Origin: Lentisphaeraceae bacterium
GTDB lineage: Bacteria; Verrucomicrobiota; Kiritimatiellia; RFP12; UBA1067
Length of the DNA stretch: 13,951 bases
Direction: 5' to 3'
Assembly (NCBI GenBank): GCA_004551905.1
Contig: SFPL01000026.1
Coordinates: 1 to 13,951, forward strand
Position 1 is the first letter of the stretch, and each line of letters begins with the position of its first letter. Position numbers and translations under genes: made by a program. Positions 1 to 5,340 of this stretch are shown piece by piece. The notes beneath the pieces are model-generated. The model was not told the origin of the DNA. It did no database searches and was given only the letters and a program-made list of their open reading frames with translations.

Positions 1-10
1 CCCGAAACGG

Positions 11-40
11 TTGACGCAATCGCGCTATTTTTGGTATAAT
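11..40 (+). promoter_or_regulatory. Sigma-70 promoter P1 with extended -10
   Basis: A TTGACG -35 box (11-16) and a perfect TATAAT -10 box (35-40) are separated by 18 bases. The -10 is preceded by TG plus one base (32-34), the extended -10 signature. Transcription should start near 46-48 and would read through the YkgJ-like fragment toward argB. The consensus match is seen directly; activity is inferred. No good start codon with a ribosome binding site follows closely, so what this promoter now serves is unclear. Confidence 0.7.
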
Positions 41-76
41 GCGCAACGTTTGCGGGGCTTGAATTGGTTGACGTGA

Positions 77-289
77 TGCGCGGGCATCAGGCAACGGAGT
101 CGCCGGAATGTTCAACCGAGGAGGGTTTTGCAATTACCTCTCAAGAGTTGTCCAGACGGCTCTTGCGCCTATCTGACAGAGGATAACCTCTGCCGCATCA
201 ATCCCGTGAAACCCGAGAAGTGCCGAACGTTCCCGTTTGAATGGACCAATCCAGACTCCGCCGACGTCTGCCCGGAACTGGCACGATAA
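77..289 (+). pseudogene. C-terminal fragment of a YkgJ-family (UPF0153) cysteine-rich metal-binding protein
   Basis: The frame that ends at TAA 287-289 is open back to a TGA at 74-76. It encodes about 55 residues that read like the second half of a YkgJ-family protein: PDGSCAYL, DNLCRINPVKPEKCRTFPFEW and a final VCPEL. The family shows the pattern DG-x-C, C-R-[IV]-x-P-V-[KR]-P, x-C-R-x-FP and a late Cys. Upstream, RRVLQL resembles the family's RRGLSL element. The N-terminal CxxCxxCC cluster that defines the family is not found in any frame of the preceding 118 bases, and there is no convincing start codon in frame. The best reading is a decayed or truncated gene. A short intact gene starting at TTG 128 is possible, but its only AGGAGG-like sequence (119-124) is too close. 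Base composition is lower in GC than the downstream genes. The family recognition is fairly firm; the pseudogene status is inference. Confidence 0.6.
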
Positions 290-419
290 GAAAAGATGTT
301 TTCGATGTGTGCATTGAGGCGTTTCCTCAGCCGCCATTTGCTCGCGGCAGATATCGCCCCGGAAAATCCGGCGGATGCGCCCATTGAAGCGCAAAAATAT
401 GGTATAATATGCGAAATTC
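290..419 (+). other. Lower-GC leader region upstream of argB
   Basis: This stretch between the YkgJ-like fragment and argB is clearly less GC-rich than the genes that follow. It contains promoter P2 and a small hairpin at 357-374 (five-pair stem CCGGA/TCCGG around an AAA loop, plus two more pairs across a bulge) that lacks a T-tract. A second weak hairpin, TGAGG/CCTCA, lies at 315-329. Neither resembles an intrinsic terminator. A 43-codon reading frame (296-427) crosses P2 and the argB start and is not supported as a gene. I see no ArgR-type operator that I could defend. Confidence 0.5.
400..408 (+). promoter_or_regulatory. Extended -10 promoter P2 of argB
   Basis: TGGTATAAT at 400-408 is a perfect TATAAT with the TG-N extension. 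No good -35 sits 16-18 bases upstream (the closest, TTGAAG at 384-389, leaves a 13-base spacer), which is usual for extended -10 promoters. The expected start point is about 414-416, only some five bases before the argB ATG at 420. The context TGGTATAAT followed closely by GCG and AA is shared with P1. The match is seen in the sequence; the start point is inferred. Confidence 0.72.
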
Positions 420-1280
420 ATGGATAGACTGGATACAGCGCAGGCGAAGGCGGCGGTGCTTACGGAGGCATTGCCGTACATTCAGGACTTCAAAGGCTCG
501 GTGGTGCTCGTGAAGCTCGGCGGGTCGGTGATGGAGTTCGACGAGAAGCTCGAGTCCATTTCCGGCGACCTCGCCTTCCTCAACGCCGTCGGCATCAAGG
601 TGGTGCTGGTGCACGGCGGCGGCAAGGCGATCTCCAGCGCCATCAGGGACTCCGGCCACGAGCCGGCGTTCGTCGAGGGCCAGCGCGTAACCGACGAGCA
701 GACGATGGAGATCGTCCGGCGTACCCTCAACAACGTGGTCAACCCCGACATCGTCGGCCGGCTCGGCCGGTTGGGCGCGAACGCCAAGCCCCTCCACGGC
801 AACTGGATCTTCGGCGCGAGGAAGATCGAGCGCCCCGACCGCGGCTACGTGGGCGAGGTGGTCGAGGTCTCGACCCGCGCTGTCTGCGAGATGCTCGACG
901 CCGGGATCGTCCCGGTGGTGACTCCGGTCGCGACCGGAGTCGACGACGGCCACCTCTACAACGTCAACGCCGACATCGCGGCGGCGGCGCTCGCGCGGTC
1001 GCTGAAGGTGCGGAAGTTCGTGCTGGTGTCGGACGTGCCGGGGCTAATGAAGGACCCGGACGACCCCTCGACGCTCTTCTCCACCTTAAGCCTCGCCCAG
1101 ACCGAGATCCTCAAGGCGGACGGCACGATCTCGGGCGGGATGCTGCCGAAGATCGAGAGCTGCGAGGCGGCGATCCGCGAGGGCGTGCGCAAGGTGCACC
1201 TGGTGGACGGGCGCATGGACCATTCGCTTTTACTGGAAATATTCACGCGACAGGGCGTGGGAACGGAGATAACCCAATGA
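420..1280 (+). CDS. argB: Acetylglutamate kinase
   Basis: Cytosolic kinase that phosphorylates N-acetyl-L-glutamate with ATP, the second step of the acetylated arginine pathway. The 286-residue protein is the usual length or slightly longer. The N-terminal helix LTEALPYIQDFKGS leads into the first strand with K32 and GG (34-35). The glycine-rich loop is HGGGK at 65-69, where many homologues have HGGGP. The substrate arginine R89 lies in GQRVTD, the NVNAD motif is at 181-185, and K244 in SGGMLPK is the expected transition-state lysine. The family-typical N-terminal alignment supports ATG 420, although there is no Shine-Dalgarno sequence. With P2 ending at 408 the mRNA is probably leaderless. 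The stop overlaps argD by four bases (ATGA), so the two are likely translationally coupled. Identification is firm. The N-terminal helix suggests the hexameric, arginine-inhibited type, but that is inference. Confidence 0.95.
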   Translation: MDRLDTAQAKAAVLTEALPYIQDFKGSVVLVKLGGSVMEFDEKLESISGDLAFLNAVGIKVVLVHGGGKAISSAIRDSGHEPAFVEGQRVTDEQTMEIVRRTLNNVVNPDIVGRLGRLGANAKPLHGNWIFGARKIERPDRGYVGEVVEVSTRAVCEMLDAGIVPVVTPVATGVDDGHLYNVNADIAAAALARSLKVRKFVLVSDVPGLMKDPDDPSTLFSTLSLAQTEILKADGTISGGMLPKIESCEAAIREGVRKVHLVDGRMDHSLLLEIFTRQGVGTEITQ

Positions 1281-2476
1281 GTGACAAGACACAGGAACTG
1301 CTGGAGCGCTACCGCGCGGTGATGATGCCGACGTATGCGCCATCGACGGTAATCGCCTCGGGCAAGGGGCTGACGGTGCGCGACGCCGACGGGATGGCGT
1401 ACTACGACTTCACCAGCGGCATCGGCGTGCAGTCGGTGGGCTACGGCTGCAAGAAGGTGGTTGAGGCGATCCAGAAGCAGGCGTCGGTCTTCACCCACTG
1501 CTCCAACCTCTACGCCAATGTGCCGGCGATCAGGCTTGCGGAGCGGCTGGTGGAGCTCTCGGGGCTCGGCGGCAAGGTGTTCTTCTGCAACTCCGGCGCG
1601 GAGGCCAACGAGGCGGCGATAAAGCTCGCGCGGCGCTGGGGCGCGGCGAACGGCGGCCGCTACGAGGTCGTCACTTTCCGCCAGGGCTTCCACGGGCGCA
1701 CGCTCGCCACGGTGGCGGCGACGGCGCAGGCGTGGTGCCAGGAGGGCTACGATCCGCTGCCGGTGGGCTTCGCCTACGCCGACTACAACGACCTCGAGAG
1801 CGTCAAGGCGGCGATTGGCGACAAGACGGTCGCGGTGATGCTCGAGGCGGTGCAGGGCGAAGGCGGGGTGACGCCGGCGACGGAGGAGTTCATGCGCGGC
1901 GTCCGCGAGCTCTGCGACGAGAAGAACCTCCTGATGATCGTCGACGAGGTGCAGTCCGGCATCGGCCGTACCGGCACCTGGTTTGCCTGGCAGGGCTACG
2001 ACGTGAAGCCCGACCTCTTCACCTGCGCGAAGGCGCTCGCCGGCGGTCTGCCGATGGGCGCGCTTGTCTCCAACGCGAAGCTGGCGGACGTCTTCACGCT
2101 CTCCGCCCACGCCTCGACCTTCGGCGGCAACCCGGTCGCAGCGGCGGCCGCGCTCGCTGTGCTGGACACGATCGAGTCCGAGGGGCTCATGGAGAACGCG
2201 GTCAAGGTGGGCGAGCTGCTGCGCGAGGCGCTGCAGGGCTTTGTCGACAAGTACGACGCGCTCCTCGAGGTGCGCGGCAAGGGGCTGATGCTGGGGCTCG
2301 TCTGCGAGGGCGAGGCGAAGGAGCTCGTCGAGGCGTTCAAGGGGCAGGGGCTCCTGACGCTCACCGCCGGCGCGCACGTCGTGAGGTTCCTGCCGCCGCT
2401 GACGCTCGGCGAGGACGACCTCGAGGACGTCGTCGACATGATCTCGGACGCGCTCGGCAGCGTCTATGGCGAATAA
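1277..2476 (+). CDS. argD: Acetylornithine aminotransferase (class III, PLP-dependent)
   Basis: Converts N-acetyl-glutamate-5-semialdehyde to N-acetylornithine with glutamate as amino donor, the fourth arginine step; it may also act in lysine synthesis, as ArgD does elsewhere. At 399 residues it has full family length. Visible landmarks are the phosphate-binding NSGAEANEAAIKLAR segment (from residue 105), the strand DEVQSGIGRTG with D223 that contacts the pyridine nitrogen, the Schiff-base lysine K252 in CAKALAGGLPMGA, and TFGGNPVAAAA. The start is the ATG of an ATGA overlap with the argB stop. Its partner argB is adjacent, but argC, argJ and argF are not in the window. Other class III aminotransferases (ornithine, succinylornithine, 4-aminobutyrate) share these motifs, but the pairing with argB makes ArgD by far the most likely. 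Confidence 0.93.
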   Translation: MSDKTQELLERYRAVMMPTYAPSTVIASGKGLTVRDADGMAYYDFTSGIGVQSVGYGCKKVVEAIQKQASVFTHCSNLYANVPAIRLAERLVELSGLGGKVFFCNSGAEANEAAIKLARRWGAANGGRYEVVTFRQGFHGRTLATVAATAQAWCQEGYDPLPVGFAYADYNDLESVKAAIGDKTVAVMLEAVQGEGGVTPATEEFMRGVRELCDEKNLLMIVDEVQSGIGRTGTWFAWQGYDVKPDLFTCAKALAGGLPMGALVSNAKLADVFTLSAHASTFGGNPVAAAAALAVLDTIESEGLMENAVKVGELLREALQGFVDKYDALLEVRGKGLMLGLVCEGEAKELVEAFKGQGLLTLTAGAHVVRFLPPLTLGEDDLEDVVDMISDALGSVYGE

Positions 2477-2489
2477 CGTGGGGCTGAAG

Positions 2490-3422
2490 ATGGCACTTTC
2501 CAGATCTGCGCTTTTCCGTCGGGCCGCGGCGTTCGCCGCGGTCGCGCTCGTCGCCGCCGGCTGCCGCACCACTGCGCCTTCCGCGGCGATCAACCCTGCG
2601 CGCGTGGGTGTGTGCAGCTGGAGCTGGCGCGAGCCGCTTTCCGGCGTCGCGGCCCAGATGGAGAAGTCTGGCGTGAAGGGGATCCACCTCGCGCTCGGGC
2701 CGTTCATCGCGCCGGACGAGCGCCACGGCGCGGCGGAGCCGCCGTCGGCTTGGCAGTTCGTCAAGGACAAGGTGGCGTCGGGCGAGTGGAACGTGATGGC
2801 GACGATGGTCGGCATGGTGGGCGAGGACTACTCGACGCTCGACTCCATCCGCGCCACCGGCGGCATCGTGCCGGACGCGACCTGGGAGGCGAACAAGCGG
2901 ATCGTCTCGCGCGGCGCGGCGATGACCAAGGAGCTCGGCTGCCGCTACATGTCGACGCACGCCGGCTTCCTGGACGAGTCCGACCCGAAGGCGTTCGCCA
3001 AGTTCGTCGAGCGGGTGAAGTGGATGCGCGACGAGTGCGCGAAGAACGACGTGGTGCTGATCCTCGAGTCGGGCCAGGAGACCGCGGCGGACCTCGCTAA
3101 GTTCATGGCGGCGGTGCCGGGCGTGGGCATCAACTTCGACCCCGCGAACATGATCCTCTATGCGAAGGGGCGGCCGCTGGAGGCGCTCAGGACGCTTTAT
3201 CCGTGGATCCGCTCGGTGCACGTGAAGGACGCGTGCGAGACCAAGGAGCCCGGCACCTGGGGGACCGAAGTCCCGTGGGGCGAGGGCGAGGTCGGCGGCG
3301 CGGAGTTCGTGCGCCGGCTCGAGGCGCTCGGCTACCGCGGCAACTACGTGGTCGAGCGCGAGGGCGGCGACCGCCGCGCCGAGGACATCCGCATAGCTAT
3401 AGGAGCGCTGACAGGGAAATGA
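2490..3422 (+). CDS. Lipoprotein sugar phosphate isomerase/epimerase-like TIM barrel
   Basis: A xylose-isomerase-like TIM barrel (AP endonuclease 2 superfamily) with a lipoprotein signal. From ATG 2490 the protein is 310 residues: a basic start with RR (10-11), an alanine/valine-rich core and a lipobox ending AAGC. The longer reading from ATG 2466 adds eight residues, overlaps argD and gives a less typical signal. Neither start has a strong ribosome site, though GGGG precedes 2490. The four metal ligands expected of the family are visible: E193 (ILESGQE), D217 (NFDPAN), H244 (VHVKDA) and E289 (VVEREGG). The barrel itself therefore looks catalytically intact but is exported and membrane-anchored. 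The RR pair is only weakly Tat-like. Its stop overlaps the next gene, a Gfo/Idh/MocA oxidoreductase, a common partner for this family in sugar or inositol metabolism. The substrate is unknown. It is called isomerase-like because members also act as epimerases, dehydratases and lyases. Confidence 0.82.
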   Translation: MALSRSALFRRAAAFAAVALVAAGCRTTAPSAAINPARVGVCSWSWREPLSGVAAQMEKSGVKGIHLALGPFIAPDERHGAAEPPSAWQFVKDKVASGEWNVMATMVGMVGEDYSTLDSIRATGGIVPDATWEANKRIVSRGAAMTKELGCRYMSTHAGFLDESDPKAFAKFVERVKWMRDECAKNDVVLILESGQETAADLAKFMAAVPGVGINFDPANMILYAKGRPLEALRTLYPWIRSVHVKDACETKEPGTWGTEVPWGEGEVGGAEFVRRLEALGYRGNYVVEREGGDRRAEDIRIAIGALTGK

Positions 3423-4630
3423 AGCAGCTCAAGGCCATCGTGCTCGGCGCAGGCTACCGCGGCCGCGCCTACGCTGAATACGCCAAGGAACACCCGGACC
3501 AGCTCGAGATCGTCGGCGTGGCCGACCCGGTGCAGGCCGAGGCCATCCCGGCGAAGAAGTACTGGAGCGACTGGCGCGAGTGCCTGAACGAGAAGCCCGA
3601 GGCGGACCTGGTGATGATCACCATGCCCGACGCGCTGCACCACGAGCCGGCGCTGGTGGCGCTGAAGTCCGGCTACCACATCATCCTCGAGAAGCCGATT
3701 TCGCCCACCGAGGCGGAGTGTCGCGAGGTGATCGAGTGCGCGCTCGCCGAGAAGCGGCTGGTGGTGGTTGGCCACGTCCTGCGCTACACGCGCTACTTCG
3801 CCCACATCAAGGCGCTCATCGACTCCGGCGAGCTCGGCGAGGTGGTGTCGATCGCGCACCAGGAGTCGGCCGGATTCTGGAAGGTGGCCCACTCCTACGT
3901 GCGCGGCAACTGGGCGAACTCGAAGAAGAGCTCGCCGATCATCCTCGCGAAGTGCTCGCACGACTTCGACCTCTTCGTCTGGTGGATCGGCCGGAAGTGC
4001 CTCAAGGTGTCGTCCTTCGGCTCGATCAAGCTCTTCCGCCGCGAGATGATGCCGCGCGGCGCGGCGCTGCGGTGCGTGGACTGCCCGCCGGAGATCGAGC
4101 GCCGCTGCGTGTGGAGCGCGCGTAACATGTACGTCGACCACGACGAGCTCAAGTACCTCTTCGCCGATAACTCCGGCGCCGCGATGCAGAAGCTGATCGA
4201 AGAGACCGAGTACGGCAAGTGCGTCTACCAGAGCGACAACGACGTCCCGGACCACCAGACGGTGACGATGGAGTTCGAGGGCGGTGCCACGGTGAGCCAC
4301 GTGATGACCGGCTTCACCGCGAAGAACATCCGCACCACCCGCATCGCGCTTACCCGCGGCGAGATCGTGGGAGACGGCGAGAACCTCGACATCTGCCGCT
4401 TCGACGGCAACCCGGTCGAGACCGGGGTGCCGCTGAACTACCGCCTGTCCAACCGCTCGCGCCACGGCGGCGGGGACTTCAACCTCGTCTCCGAGACGAT
4501 CCGAATTCTCCGCCGCAGCGACCCCGACGAGATCCGCGAGACGACCGCGCAGGCGCTCCAGAGCCACCTCATCTGCTTCGCGGCGGAGCGCAGCCGCCTC
4601 GCCGGCGGGCAGATAGTGGAAATCGACTGA
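3419..4630 (+). CDS. Gfo/Idh/MocA-family NAD(P)-dependent oxidoreductase
   Basis: A 403-residue cytosolic dehydrogenase for a sugar, inositol or amino-sugar derivative. The Rossmann nucleotide-binding loop is GAGYRG at residues 10-15, the family EKP motif at 91-93 carries the catalytic-site K92, and a later motif KCSHDFD has H181 and nearby aspartates. No signal peptide is visible. Residues 219, 222 and 230 form a CxxC-x7-C group (CVDCP...RRC) followed by WSARNMY. A similar cysteine group followed by YSARxxY occurs in a subset of this family, and it could bind a metal. The start is the ATG of an ATGA overlap with the upstream TIM-barrel gene; the longer upstream frame is antisense-like, arginine-rich read-through of that gene. 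The stop overlaps the ABC ATPase start by one base (TGATG). Family assignment is firm; the substrate cannot be read from sequence. Confidence 0.9.
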   Translation: MKQLKAIVLGAGYRGRAYAEYAKEHPDQLEIVGVADPVQAEAIPAKKYWSDWRECLNEKPEADLVMITMPDALHHEPALVALKSGYHIILEKPISPTEAECREVIECALAEKRLVVVGHVLRYTRYFAHIKALIDSGELGEVVSIAHQESAGFWKVAHSYVRGNWANSKKSSPIILAKCSHDFDLFVWWIGRKCLKVSSFGSIKLFRREMMPRGAALRCVDCPPEIERRCVWSARNMYVDHDELKYLFADNSGAAMQKLIEETEYGKCVYQSDNDVPDHQTVTMEFEGGATVSHVMTGFTAKNIRTTRIALTRGEIVGDGENLDICRFDGNPVETGVPLNYRLSNRSRHGGGDFNLVSETIRILRRSDPDEIRETTAQALQSHLICFAAERSRLAGGQIVEID

Positions 4631-5340
4631 TGCTCGACGTCCGCAACCTCGCCTTCTCCTATGCGCGCAAGACCGTCCTCAGGGACGTGTCGTTCGTCGT
4701 CTCTCCCGGCGAGATCGTGAGCGTGGTGGGGCTGAACGGCGCGGGCAAGACGACGCTTTTGAAGATCCTCGCCACGCTGATGGCGCCGGACTCCGGCGCG
4801 GTGCTGGTGGACGGCGCGGACGCCTTCGCGCGCCCGCTCCGCTACCGGCGCCAGATCGGCTACCTGCCGGAGAGCCCGGCGCTCTACGACGACATGACGG
4901 TGAAGGAGTACCTCAACTACCGCGCGCGGCTCAAGGGCGAGCCGTCGAAGCGCGTGCGGCGCCGCGTCGGCGAGGCGGCGGAGCTCTGCCGCATCGACGA
5001 CCTCATGCGCGAGCCGATGCGCAGGCTCTCCGCCGGGATGCGCCGCCGGGTTGCGCTCGCGGACGCGCTGCTGCTGCGCCCGCGCGTGCTGCTGCTGGAC
5101 GACTTCCTCGCCGGGCTCGACCGCACCATGCGCGAGGCGGCGGGCGACATCCTCTCCGACGCGGCGGCGTTCTCGTCCGTCATCGTCACCGGCCACGAGA
5201 TCGCCGACTTCGCGAAGTGGACCACGCGCTTCCTCGTGCTCAGGAACGGGATCGTGTTGTCGTCGGTGCAGGCTTCCGGAACCGACCGCGCGGTGCTCTG
5301 CGAGCGCGTCGCCGCGGCGCTGGGGGAGGTGGAGCCGTGA
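4630..5340 (+). CDS. ABC transporter ATP-binding protein (GldA/CcmA-like)
   Basis: A 236-residue ATPase that powers the membrane protein encoded next. Walker A is GLNGAGKTT (34-42). IGYLPESPALYDDMTV has Glu at the Q-loop, as GldA-like proteins do. The signature is LSAGM instead of LSGGQ. Walker B is VLLLDD, with D157 the Mg-binding Asp and D158 where the catalytic Glu is expected, followed by FLAGLD in place of the usual PTxGLD. The switch histidine is H189 (VTGHE). The Glu-to-Asp change predicts slower hydrolysis but not necessarily loss of function. The start is the ATG sharing a base with the upstream TGA. The gene is coupled to the GldFG fusion by a GTGA overlap. In Bacteroidetes GldA works with GldF and GldG in gliding and lipoprotein handling; here the cargo is unknown. 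Confidence 0.9.
   Translation: MLDVRNLAFSYARKTVLRDVSFVVSPGEIVSVVGLNGAGKTTLLKILATLMAPDSGAVLVDGADAFARPLRYRRQIGYLPESPALYDDMTVKEYLNYRARLKGEPSKRVRRRVGEAAELCRIDDLMREPMRRLSAGMRRRVALADALLLRPRVLLLDDFLAGLDRTMREAAGDILSDAAAFSSVIVTGHEIADFAKWTTRFLVLRNGIVLSSVQASGTDRAVLCERVAAALGEVEP
5322..5334 (+). promoter_or_regulatory. Ribosome binding site that fixes the GTG start of the GldFG gene
   Basis: GGGGGAGGTGGAG lies inside the last codons of the ABC ATPase, a few bases before GTG 5337. It supports the GTG that overlaps the ATPase stop (GTGA) over the upstream ATG at 5217 in the same frame, which would bury 120 bases in the ATPase gene. Confidence 0.6.

Noticed and set aside
9..73. Repeated GGTTGACG at 9-16 and 66-73
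   Set aside because: An eight-base repeat with only loose similarity after it. The second copy has no -10 at 16-18 bases, so it is probably chance.
108..176. 22-codon reading frame (ATG 108) that could be a leader peptide
   Set aside because: It has no run of arginine codons, no following attenuator hairpin with a T-tract, and it overlaps the better-supported YkgJ-like frame.
357..374. Hairpin upstream of argB as a terminator for the YkgJ-like fragment
   Set aside because: Short bulged stem without a T-tract; not enough for an intrinsic terminator.
296..427. 43-codon plus-strand reading frame ending inside argB
   Set aside because: It runs through the P2 promoter and over the argB start, has only a weak purine run before its ATG, and shows no family resemblance.
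956..2815. 619-codon open frame on the minus strand opposite argB and argD
   Set aside because: Same composition artefact, spanning two firmly identified genes and their junction; no recognisable domain.
3203..3418. 72-codon upstream extension of the Gfo/Idh/MocA gene
   Set aside because: The extension is arginine-rich out-of-frame translation of the TIM-barrel gene; the Rossmann motif begins properly from ATG 3419.
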